A DNA stretch of 64,000 nucleotides from Spirosoma sp. SC4-14 (GTDB taxonomy: Bacteria; Bacteroidota; Bacteroidia; Cytophagales; Spirosomataceae), in the NCBI RefSeq assembly GCF_037201965.1, contig NZ_CP147518.1, positions 5,883,001-5,947,000 on the forward strand, given 5' to 3'. This document shows, one piece after another, positions 26,191-33,627 of this stretch. Under the pieces are notes generated by a model that worked only from the letters and a program-made list of their open reading frames with translations, had not been told where the DNA came from and made no database searches. Each line of letters starts with the position of its first letter. Within the stretch, counting starts at the first letter, position 1. The translations under genes were made by a program, and so were the position numbers.

Positions 26191-27174
26191 CTAGTTAACC
26201 GAATAAATGGGGAAAGCATACGAATAAGCCGAACACGGATTTCGATACGGCTCCTCAATCGACAAACCTATCTGCTCAAATACGGCCAGAACAGCCGCCC
26301 GATAACTCTCGGCAGGTTGCTGATTTTGAACGGCTCCGGCAATTCCCTGAGCAATTAACCCACAGCGGCTCGTACCGAAGCTTTCGCTGGCGTTCGGTGG
26401 ACTTTCAGCAAAACCAATGCCTGCGGCAAGCTGTCGGGTAAACAGCGGAGTAGCGGGTTGCAGCCAGGTCGATAATTCCGAAAAAACATCAGCCAGAAGT
26501 TCCAGTACCAGATTGACGTGCGGTTTTTGAAGATACAAGACAGCCGAATCGCTCCGACCATAGAGGTCAGGATGATTGAGGCACTTGAACTGAAAAGGTA
26601 TTTTATAGCTATTGAGCGTTTGGGTTAGCCAATCTACCAGCCAAAGGCTTCCTGCGGGGCTTGTATGAAAATAGAGCCGCGTCTGCAACGTGGTCGACTC
26701 ATCGCCGGGTGTCTGGCTAAAAACATAATAAAAACCCGTCTGCGTGTCGCGGTGCTCCCGATGCATCAGCACCCGCACCGAATCGCCCGCCTGAACCGGT
26801 CCCCGCTTCGGCGAATCATAAACAAACTCTCCGGCATAGAGCATTCGGCGGTCGTTGCCTTTGGTGGCATACGGTATACCTGCCATATCGACGGTTTCGA
26901 CCGACCAGGCGTTATCGAAGCGTTCGACACTATGATTCCGATGGCTAAGCTCATCTACGAACGATTGGTCTGTAGTGGTGTTCGAAAGAATCAGCTCCGA
27001 ATGTCCGGCACAATAGAAGTATCGGTAAATCAACCCCGACAGTGTAGCCTGCAAGGTCTCGGGCGTATAACTCGTTTGCGACCGATCATGCTTCACCGTA
27101 ATTAACCGCTGCTCCATATCGATCCACAATCCGTTCAGAATCGCGTCGAGCTGTTGTTCATAATAGGTGTTCAT
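26191..27174 (-). CDS. HopA1-family protein, candidate phospho-Ser/Thr lyase of a class V-type lanthipeptide synthetase
   Basis: 327 residues resembling the T3SS effector HopA1 family. The central block has the family pattern of Arg/Tyr strands and conserved Lys and Arg/Asp: RLYFHTSPAGSLWLVDWLTQ, IPFQFKCLNHPDLYGRSD, AVLYLQKPHVNLVLELL. In thioamitides and class V lanthipeptides, proteins of this family act with an APH-type kinase to eliminate phosphate from Ser/Thr; that role is transferred here by context. The start overlaps the kinase stop by four bases (ATGA), so translation is coupled. It is not the unrelated HopAI1 lyase. The family call rests on pattern recognition only. Confidence 0.78.
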   Translation of the reverse strand: MNTYYEQQLDAILNGLWIDMEQRLITVKHDRSQTSYTPETLQATLSGLIYRYFYCAGHSELILSNTTTDQSFVDELSHRNHSVERFDNAWSVETVDMAGIPYATKGNDRRMLYAGEFVYDSPKRGPVQAGDSVRVLMHREHRDTQTGFYYVFSQTPGDESTTLQTRLYFHTSPAGSLWLVDWLTQTLNSYKIPFQFKCLNHPDLYGRSDSAVLYLQKPHVNLVLELLADVFSELSTWLQPATPLFTRQLAAGIGFAESPPNASESFGTSRCGLIAQGIAGAVQNQQPAESYRAAVLAVFEQIGLSIEEPYRNPCSAYSYAFPIYSVN

Positions 27175-28292
27175 AGTCGTACCGTTGTTGAGATGCCCAA
27201 TACCGACCCAATGGCTTCGTCGGGAGAGCGTAACATATTTAGGCTGAGTTGCAGGAGTCGGGCGCTATGGGGCGGCATGGCGGGTGCCTGCTGAATGGTT
27301 TCGTAGCAGGTATGAATGAGTTTTAGGGCGCAATAGCCAATAATTTTCTGGAGATTCGTCTGTGCCTCTTCGGCGCTCCAGTCCATCTGCCGCACATAGG
27401 TTTGCCAGAACAATTGCATGGATGGCTGCATGGTTTCGAGCGAAAAACCGTAGCTGGCATACGGATTCTGATCCGTATTTCCCGGGAGTGGTTCGTGATA
27501 AATCCAGTAGTACAGATAACTCTGAAAAATAGCGGCTACATCCCAGCACGGATCACCAATGTCGGCGGTTTCCCAATCGATGAGCCGGAGCGAATAGTGG
27601 CCGGTCGTCAGCGCATCCTGATTAATCAGAAAGTTAGCCGGTTTTATATCGCCATGTGTCAGGCTGGTAGCCTGCCATTGCTCCCGAACCGCTGCCAGGC
27701 GTTTCATATAATCGTTGTTCTGCGTAATGAGTTGAACCATCTGCCGCTCGGCCTGACTTTGCTGCCCCGAATAGGCCGGAAACCCCGAAGCACTCCACAT
27801 AAACACAACCGGCTGCTGTTTTTTGAATAACCGGAAGCCAGGAGTATCCTGAATCGACTGCGCGATATTTTTATGAAACGATCCAAGCAGCTCGGCCTGT
27901 CGGATAGCCAGTTGACGCGGAAATTGCCGTTGCTGCAAATAAAAATCATTAAGGCTGATGGCTCCCGATATAGCCTCCGTAATGAGAATATGGTTCTGCA
28001 CATCGAAAGCGATGTAATTTGGCAAAAACTCACGAAGCTGTTCATACCCCAACTCGTTGTTAGCCAGCCAGTAGCAGGTTGCTTCGGTGCGCAGGGTCTG
28101 AATTTTCTCCTGATCCCATGCCTGCACCTGCTTCACAAACAGCGCGCCTTTGCCCGCATCCCGATTGATTATGTAGTTGGTATTTCGGCTGGACGCCAGA
28201 TGCGCCGTAAACATTCCGTCGAGTATGGCGTCGGGCGATAAATAGCCTTTATCCAGCAAATAATGAGCGATAGTAAAACCGGTGAGCAGCAT
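27171..28292 (-). CDS. APH-type kinase, candidate precursor Ser/Thr kinase of the RiPP locus
   Basis: About 373 residues with the aminoglycoside-phosphotransferase/choline-kinase fold: ATP Lys in GALFVKQV, catalytic loop THGDIKPANFLI and metal-binding LIDWETADIGDPCWD. In class V lanthipeptide and thioamitide loci such a kinase phosphorylates Ser/Thr of the precursor before elimination by the HopA1-type partner; here this is inferred from the adjacent, translationally coupled HopA1 and LanC genes. ATG at 28292 (MLLTGFTIAHYLLDKG) is chosen over 28337, which would put the start inside the hairpin after the precursor gene. An antibiotic-resistance role is unlikely in this context. Confidence 0.85.
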   Translation of the reverse strand: MLLTGFTIAHYLLDKGYLSPDAILDGMFTAHLASSRNTNYIINRDAGKGALFVKQVQAWDQEKIQTLRTEATCYWLANNELGYEQLREFLPNYIAFDVQNHILITEAISGAISLNDFYLQQRQFPRQLAIRQAELLGSFHKNIAQSIQDTPGFRLFKKQQPVVFMWSASGFPAYSGQQSQAERQMVQLITQNNDYMKRLAAVREQWQATSLTHGDIKPANFLINQDALTTGHYSLRLIDWETADIGDPCWDVAAIFQSYLYYWIYHEPLPGNTDQNPYASYGFSLETMQPSMQLFWQTYVRQMDWSAEEAQTNLQKIIGYCALKLIHTCYETIQQAPAMPPHSARLLQLSLNMLRSPDEAIGSVLGISTTVRL

Positions 28293-28320
28293 GGGTTGAG
28301 TGGGAAAAGTTTTTGGCAAA

Positions 28321-28346
28321 CAGGAGCAGTCTGGCAACTGCTCCTG
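28321..28346 (-). terminator. Strong hairpin between candidate precursor and modification genes (attenuator)
   Basis: A perfect 10-base stem CAGGAGCAGT / ACTGCTCCTG with a six-base loop starts ten bases after the precursor stop. On the transcript it is followed by TTTGCCAAAAACTTTT, a poor T-run. This suits partial termination, giving more precursor than enzyme message, as known downstream of many lantibiotic precursor genes. Confidence 0.7.
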
Positions 28347-28355
28347 TTTGCAACA

Positions 28356-29108
28356 TCAATACATATACGGATTAAACGTACCATAATAGCCGCCCATCTG
28401 GGTGGTATCGGGTTGACCGCCCATGAAATTGGCTCCGGGCTGAAGAACCTGCTGCGGAGTTGTTGGCGTAATAGTAAATTGATTGGTTGGAATACCACAG
28501 GCTGTTATAAAGCAGGATTTGTAACAAAGTGTATTCCGACAGGTAGCAATGCCACAAATCGTTCGGAAACAGGTAGCAATCTGGCAAACAGACCGCAGAC
28601 AGGTTACGCGCACCGTTGTTGGGCAAATGATACACACCGAAGGCCGATTGGCCAGCGTAATTGGTCCACACAAGATTGTTGGCACCGGCGCAAGCTGACC
28701 TGTTGTATCGGGTTGCCCGGCCATATAACCCGACATCTGGGTTGTGTCGGGCTGCCCGCCAAACGCTCCATATTGCTGCATAATGTCGCCTTCGAGGAAT
28801 GTGCTCTTCGGGCGGTTGGCCGACTTAGGATCGCCATACGTTACGACCACATCCGACCGAACCCAGACTCGACTACCTCCCAGCGACGACTCCTCTGCGC
28901 TTAACTTCTGCGCATACACGATTGCCTCTTCGGGCACTTCCACGAAACCGTTCAGCGATTCGTCGGAATAGACCCGAACATGCCCCGTTTCCGACGATTT
29001 TCCGATAAACCCCTGCAAAAGGGTCAGTTGCTCGGTCGAGCGCGGATCGGGGCGCACCACTCCTACCCAGTCGTCATATTCGAACCGGGCCTGTTCTTGT
29101 TTAGCCAT
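28356..29108 (-). CDS. Candidate RiPP precursor with long leader and Cys pentad-repeat core
   Basis: 250 residues, not resembling a named family. Residues 1-105 are Cys-free and look like a small beta domain (DWVGVVRPDP, GHVRVYSDESLNGFVEVPEE, LGGSRVWVRSDVV). Residues 144-217 hold eleven Cys (147, 159, 162, 170, 175, 180, 185, 190, 195, 199, 204), six of them exactly five apart, with Ser or Thr one or two positions before nearly each from residue 169 on (LRSVC, QIATC, FRTIC, GIATC, RNTLC). The motif GQPDTT occurs at 118-123 and 131-136 before the core and at 231-236 after it. There is no signal peptide. Position directly before kinase, HopA1 and LanC genes supports a lanthipeptide-type precursor; a disulfide-rich structural protein is the alternative. 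Confidence 0.75.
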   Translation of the reverse strand: MAKQEQARFEYDDWVGVVRPDPRSTEQLTLLQGFIGKSSETGHVRVYSDESLNGFVEVPEEAIVYAQKLSAEESSLGGSRVWVRSDVVVTYGDPKSANRPKSTFLEGDIMQQYGAFGGQPDTTQMSGYMAGQPDTTGQLAPVPTILCGPITLANRPSVCIICPTTVRVTCLRSVCQIATCFRTICGIATCRNTLCYKSCFITACGIPTNQFTITPTTPQQVLQPGANFMGGQPDTTQMGGYYGTFNPYMY

Positions 29109-29153
29109 GTTAATTAGGGTTTAGAAATAATCAGTACTACTATCAGAAAGACC

Positions 29154-30758
29154 TTAGTAGCCCATATGGCTCCCGATCATTAGCTCTTCAATAGCTTCCA
29201 GATCGTTGTGCGCAACAGAGCCGTTACCAAACAAAGCCTGCGGAAACTCATCGACAGGTGCCACGACGGCTGTCGGTGCCACAGGGGGTATGATGGGTAC
29301 CGGCAACGGGAAACCACCACTCGTAATTATCGCCCGTAGCCGAGCCAGCATGGTAGCACGGTACGCATCGGCCAGTCCGTAACCTGTGGCCAGATCAGGG
29401 CCAACACCAGCAGCATTGCCCAATGCATTTACGCCCGTTGTTACATCAATGGCTGTTCGTTTCAGGAAATCGCGGGCTTCGGCAGGCGTCATACGCGGAT
29501 AAGCCTGTTTCATTAGGGCACAAATACCCGCCAGCATAGGGGCAGCCGCCGACGTACCGCTAAAAGCAGCCCAGCCGTCGTTATTGGCCGTTTCGTCGGC
29601 CGCAGGATGCACACCACCGGCCAGCCCGGTATCAATTTCGTCGCCGGGTTCAATGGGTAGCATGATGTAAGCTGCTCGGGGCAGCATACCCACCAAGCCG
29701 CATACATCGGGCACACTACGACCAGGATAGATATTACTGGCAAAACCACTGGCATAGTTGCTGGCCTGCAACGATCCATCGGGCTGCATGAAGGCCCCAC
29801 CCGCCGAAATCACGTCGGGGTGTTGGCCCGGAAAACCCCAATGGCCATTACCGGCCGAGAATACCACAATAATTCCCTGCCGGACGGCATTGGCAATAGC
29901 AGCCGCCAGTACATTATCGGCCGCCGAGAGTGGGCCAAACTGTTTGCTGCTGCCCCAACTGCACGAAATAATGGCCGGATTCAGCGCTACGGCGGCATTG
30001 AACCCACCCACCGAATCGACAAAATTCATTTTCACCAGGCCAAAATCCGTATCGGGTGCCACCGCCAGCAGATTTGCCGATTCGCCCGTGCCGTGGCCGC
30101 TTTCGTCATGGTCGGCGGCTGTCGCTCCCGGCCCCAGCACAACCGGTGCTACCCGGTAGCCTCGTGCCGTAAAATACGGATGCCGATACCAGCCCGAATC
30201 AACCATCAGAGCTTTTACGCCACGACCGGTGTAGTTGGCCCGATGCGCCCGATCGGCATTCATGCCCATCGACACATCGCCCGGAACGGTCAGGTGCCAA
30301 TAGGCTTTTGCTGGCGCAAATTTGTTTGCCATGAAATAGACTGGCTCGTTGATGGCCACCCCTTCGAGCACATCGGCCATATTGCTCTTGCTGGTATCGA
30401 TCAGGCCAGATATGGGCGTATCGGTTGTATCGAAAAATTCGGCCTCATCCTCCTGCGCAAACGCTTTAATCACCGGCCGATCTTCACTCACAATCTTCGT
30501 TTTGAAAACTTTCTCGTAGGTTTCGATAGGGGCCGCAATGGAAATGGTGGTGTCGCCAACCTGAAGTACGTCGAAGCCATTGGCTTTTAAACGATTAACG
30601 GCATCGTTCACAAGATTCGGATTGGCGAAGAATCCGTTTACGTTCGTACTTCTGATGGCTTCGGGCTGAACATCGAATAACGACGTACCGCCCAGCGAAC
30701 GCACCGAAGCGTGTGCATACAATACTTTACTCTTGTCGACTTTGGTTTTGGCAGGCAT
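29154..30758 (-). CDS. Subtilisin-like serine protease (S8) without signal peptide, candidate leader peptidase
   Basis: 534 residues from ATG 30758 (MPAKTKVDKSK); the upstream in-frame ATG would overlap the preceding gene. The catalytic set is complete: Asp187 in ALMVDSGW, His222 in SGHGTGESANLL, oxyanion Asn304 in FSAGNGHW and Ser403 in SGTSAAAPM. Residues about 50-90 (VNRLKANGFDV...ISIAAPIETYEKVFKTKI) look like an inhibitory prodomain related to the adjacent lipoprotein. The lack of a signal peptide suggests cytoplasmic action or unusual export. It lies 45 bases before the candidate precursor gene, so leader cleavage is the natural hypothesis. Confidence 0.88.
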   Translation of the reverse strand: MPAKTKVDKSKVLYAHASVRSLGGTSLFDVQPEAIRSTNVNGFFANPNLVNDAVNRLKANGFDVLQVGDTTISIAAPIETYEKVFKTKIVSEDRPVIKAFAQEDEAEFFDTTDTPISGLIDTSKSNMADVLEGVAINEPVYFMANKFAPAKAYWHLTVPGDVSMGMNADRAHRANYTGRGVKALMVDSGWYRHPYFTARGYRVAPVVLGPGATAADHDESGHGTGESANLLAVAPDTDFGLVKMNFVDSVGGFNAAVALNPAIISCSWGSSKQFGPLSAADNVLAAAIANAVRQGIIVVFSAGNGHWGFPGQHPDVISAGGAFMQPDGSLQASNYASGFASNIYPGRSVPDVCGLVGMLPRAAYIMLPIEPGDEIDTGLAGGVHPAADETANNDGWAAFSGTSAAAPMLAGICALMKQAYPRMTPAEARDFLKRTAIDVTTGVNALGNAAGVGPDLATGYGLADAYRATMLARLRAIITSGGFPLPVPIIPPVAPTAVVAPVDEFPQALFGNGSVAHNDLEAIEELMIGSHMGY

Positions 30759-30771
30759 GTTTGTAAAAGGT

Positions 30772-31209
30772 TTAGGGTGAGAAGAATTGACGTGGATCGT
30801 CCAGAACAACATCAACAATGATGTTGCGCATGGATTCAGGGACTACAATCGAACCCGATTTGCGATAATACCGCTTCCCGTCTTTTTCGTAGGCAATAAG
30901 CCTGATTCGAAAAAGCTGCTCTATTAGTCGTCGTTCGCCGGAAAACGATAACACCACTCCTTCAGGACCAGGCTGCAAGCCATTTTCTGTTAAAAAAATC
31001 CGTGCTTTCTGAATAGCCTGCGCGTCGGGCGTGAGTTCCTGTATAGGAATCTGCGAGGCTGCTGTATCCAGCACCGATTTGCCAGCAGGTGCCTTGAGCA
31101 CCAGTGATGCATAAACCCGATCTGTTGCTTCCATAACCGACGACGAAGAATGATGAGTCGCACAACACCCACACAGATGCAGTACACTCATCAGAATGTA
31201 GAATCTCAT
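30772..31209 (-). CDS. Small lipoprotein resembling a stand-alone protease prodomain
   Basis: About 145 residues starting MRFYILMSVLHLCGC, with a lipobox-like LCGC (ATG at 31224 adds five residues). The soluble part AQKAR-like region IQKARIFLTENGLQPGPEG, then VVLSFSGERRLIEQLFRIRL, aligns by eye with residues 50-90 of the downstream S8 protease. This suggests a free prodomain or inhibitor that could chaperone or restrain that protease. Its gene is first in the operon, 13 bases ahead of the protease start. Function is inferred; export as a lipoprotein would place it apart from a cytoplasmic protease, which is unexplained. Confidence 0.65.
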   Translation of the reverse strand: MRFYILMSVLHLCGCCATHHSSSSVMEATDRVYASLVLKAPAGKSVLDTAASQIPIQELTPDAQAIQKARIFLTENGLQPGPEGVVLSFSGERRLIEQLFRIRLIAYEKDGKRYYRKSGSIVVPESMRNIIVDVVLDDPRQFFSP

Positions 31210-31453
31210 AAATGGGGGAGCCAACCAACGGCAACCTGTTCTGAATAGCCAGCAGGAACCAACGTCGGCAGCAGTTACTTAGTCGGTTTTTTTCAGAAAG
31301 ATGGAAACAGACCGTATTGCCAATGGTTATCAATAGACCATGTGCTTACTTAATTGCCTTCAGAAAAGGCCGACTGGCGCTTTTTTTGTAACATTGCCCG
31401 GTATTTAAACCCCGACCCGATCAGTAGCCGATCGACACGAACTTCGAACAAAT

Positions 31454-33565
31454 ATGACTTCTGATAAACCAAAGACATCCCCATCGCGGTCTCGTAGTAA
31501 AAGCCCAATAGTCTCAACCACCACTTCCATAACAGACTCACTATCAGCCCCTGTAAGTTCATCCAAATCGGGGCAGGCCCGCGTTGTTATTGAGCGCGTA
31601 TCGCCCGAAATCGATGGAGGTCGTTTTCCGATTAAAGCTGTTCCGGGCGATGTGATTGCTGTTGAAGCCGACATTTTTGCCGATGGTCATGATTATCTAT
31701 CGGCGGTGCTCTTGTATAAGCACAGCGACGATGCCGATTGGAGCGAAACGGCGATGGCGCTGCTGAACAACGACCGTTGGGGCGCGTCGTTTATTGCCGA
31801 GAAACAAGGCCGTTATCAATATACACTAGAAGGCTGGATCGATCATCCCGGCTCCTGGCAACACGAAATCCATCTGAAAGTAGCTGATGGGCAACGCATC
31901 ACCAGCGAACTCCTGGCCGGTGCTCATTATCTGGACGGAATGCTGGTTCGGGCGGGCGGAGCGTTAGAAACAGAGGCAAAAAAACGGGGAGGCAAAAAAA
32001 CAGCCGAGCCTGCCAACGAATCGGCCGATGTGAAAGCGTTGCGGGAGATGGCCGCTTTGTTCCGCAACGAAACCCGCTACGACGAAGCCGTATCGGTAGC
32101 CGAAAGCGACCAGTTTACGTTTTATGCCAATCGTTATCCCGAACGTCAGCATCCGGTTCGCTATACGCATGAGCTGGAAGTAGAAGTTGATCGGGCTCGG
32201 GCCGGTTTCAGCACCTGGTATTGTTTGTTTCCGCGATCGGCCTCGCAACACGAAGGTGTACACGGTACGTTCAAAGATGTTGAAGCGCTATTGCCCCGGA
32301 TTTCGGGCATGGGGTTCGATGTGCTGTATCTACCCCCGATTCATCCGATTGGCAGTACGTTCCGCAAGGGGAAAAACAACTCGGTTGCCTGCGAACCCGG
32401 TGAACCGGGCGTTCCCTATGGCATTGGTTCGCCCGAGGGTGGCCATGACACCATTCATTCAGAACTGGGCACCGTCGATGACTTTAAACACCTGATTGCC
32501 ATTGCGGCCAACTACGGTATGGAGGTTGCGATGGACCTGGCCATTCAATGCTCGCCCGATCACCCATGGGCGAAAGAACACCCCGAATGGTTTAAAAAAC
32601 GACCAGATGGAACCATTCAGTATGCCGAAAATCCGCCCAAAAAGTACCAGGATATTTATCCCATCTATTTCGAAACCGAAGATTGGGAAAGCCTCTGGAA
32701 CGAGTTAAAACGGGTTTTGCTCGTTTGGGCCTCATGGGGTGTTCGTATTATTCGGGTCGACAATCCGCACACGAAACCCTTTGGTTTTTGGGAATGGATT
32801 ATAGCCGAAGTAAAACGCGAATATCCGGATATGCTGTTTCTGTCAGAAGCCTTTACCAAGCCTAAGGTGATGCAGGAACTGGCCAAGCGTGGTTTCGCCC
32901 AATCGTATACCTATTATACCTGGCGCAACACAAAAGCCGAATTGCAGGAATACCTCACCGAGCTAACGCAGAGCGATATGAAGTTTTTCTATCGCCCAAA
33001 TTTCTGGCCTACTACCCACGACATTAATCCTTCTATTCTACAGCCGGGGCATGAGCCTCAATTCCTGATCCGCTATTTTCTGGCAGCAACGTTATCGAGC
33101 AATTACGGTATCTATGGCCCATCGTTTGAGTTGATGGAGCATGTTCCGTTCCCGAACAAGGAAGAATACCTAAACTCCGAGAAATACGAAATCCGGCACT
33201 GGGACTGGCACAAGACCAATAAACTTACCTATCTGATTACGCTTGTTAACCGCATCCGTCACGAAAACCCGGCCCTACAACATACCAACAACATCAGCTT
33301 CTGTACCGTCAGCGACGATGCCATCATGGCATATCTGAAAACAACGGGCAACAATCGCCTACTGATCGTCGTCAATACTGATGCTTACAACCGTCGGGCA
33401 GGCATGGTGCAGGTGCCTATCTGGCAATTGGGCATCGATCAGGAGCATCCCTATACTGTTCATGATTTATTAACCGAAGCTTATTATACCTGGCAGGGCG
33501 AATGGAACTACGTAGAGCTTGATCCTTATGTGCTCCCCATGCACCTGCTTCGGATTGAGGTGTAG
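31454..33565 (+). CDS. glgE: Alpha-1,4-glucan:maltose-1-phosphate maltosyltransferase (GlgE)
   Basis: 703-residue GH13 enzyme that transfers maltose from maltose-1-phosphate to alpha-glucan. The N-terminal beta domain starts VVIERVSPEIDGGRFPIKAV after a 40-residue Ser/Thr/Lys-rich leader. The catalytic barrel shows LPPIHPIGSTFRKGKNN, DLAIQCSPDHPWAKEHPEWF, the nucleophile Asp in IIRVDNPHTKPF, the acid Glu in LFLSEAFTKPK and WPTTHDINPSIL. These are GlgE hallmarks rather than generic amylase. TreS, Pep2 or GlgB are not next to it here, so the rest of the pathway must be elsewhere. It is divergent from the RiPP operon. Confidence 0.93.
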   Translation: MTSDKPKTSPSRSRSKSPIVSTTTSITDSLSAPVSSSKSGQARVVIERVSPEIDGGRFPIKAVPGDVIAVEADIFADGHDYLSAVLLYKHSDDADWSETAMALLNNDRWGASFIAEKQGRYQYTLEGWIDHPGSWQHEIHLKVADGQRITSELLAGAHYLDGMLVRAGGALETEAKKRGGKKTAEPANESADVKALREMAALFRNETRYDEAVSVAESDQFTFYANRYPERQHPVRYTHELEVEVDRARAGFSTWYCLFPRSASQHEGVHGTFKDVEALLPRISGMGFDVLYLPPIHPIGSTFRKGKNNSVACEPGEPGVPYGIGSPEGGHDTIHSELGTVDDFKHLIAIAANYGMEVAMDLAIQCSPDHPWAKEHPEWFKKRPDGTIQYAENPPKKYQDIYPIYFETEDWESLWNELKRVLLVWASWGVRIIRVDNPHTKPFGFWEWIIAEVKREYPDMLFLSEAFTKPKVMQELAKRGFAQSYTYYTWRNTKAELQEYLTELTQSDMKFFYRPNFWPTTHDINPSILQPGHEPQFLIRYFLAATLSSNYGIYGPSFELMEHVPFPNKEEYLNSEKYEIRHWDWHKTNKLTYLITLVNRIRHENPALQHTNNISFCTVSDDAIMAYLKTTGNNRLLIVVNTDAYNRRAGMVQVPIWQLGIDQEHPYTVHDLLTEAYYTWQGEWNYVELDPYVLPMHLLRIEV

Positions 33566-33570
33566 TTTAC

Positions 33571-33623
33571 GGTTTATGGTTGCTCCGCAGAAGGGATACT
33601 AATTGGCGGAGCAACCATAAACC
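33571..33623. repeat. Perfect 18-base inverted repeat after glgE
   Basis: GGTTTATGGTTGCTCCGC (33571-33588) and GCGGAGCAACCATAAACC (33606-33623) have a 17-base spacer and lie between convergent genes. It shares the words GTTTATGGTT and GGTTGC with repeats at 34731, 37110 and 53006, so it belongs to a dispersed family that may also serve as terminator. Confidence 0.7.
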
Positions 33624-33627
33624 ATTC

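Noticed and set aside
27171..28337. Aminoglycoside resistance gene
   Set aside because: Although the fold is APH, tight coupling to HopA1 and LanC genes and position after a Cys-rich precursor fit a RiPP kinase better.
28356..29108. Nitrile-hydratase-like leader peptide precursor
   Set aside because: The leader has no recognisable NHLP motif, no GG cleavage site at the expected place, and no PCAT transporter is nearby.
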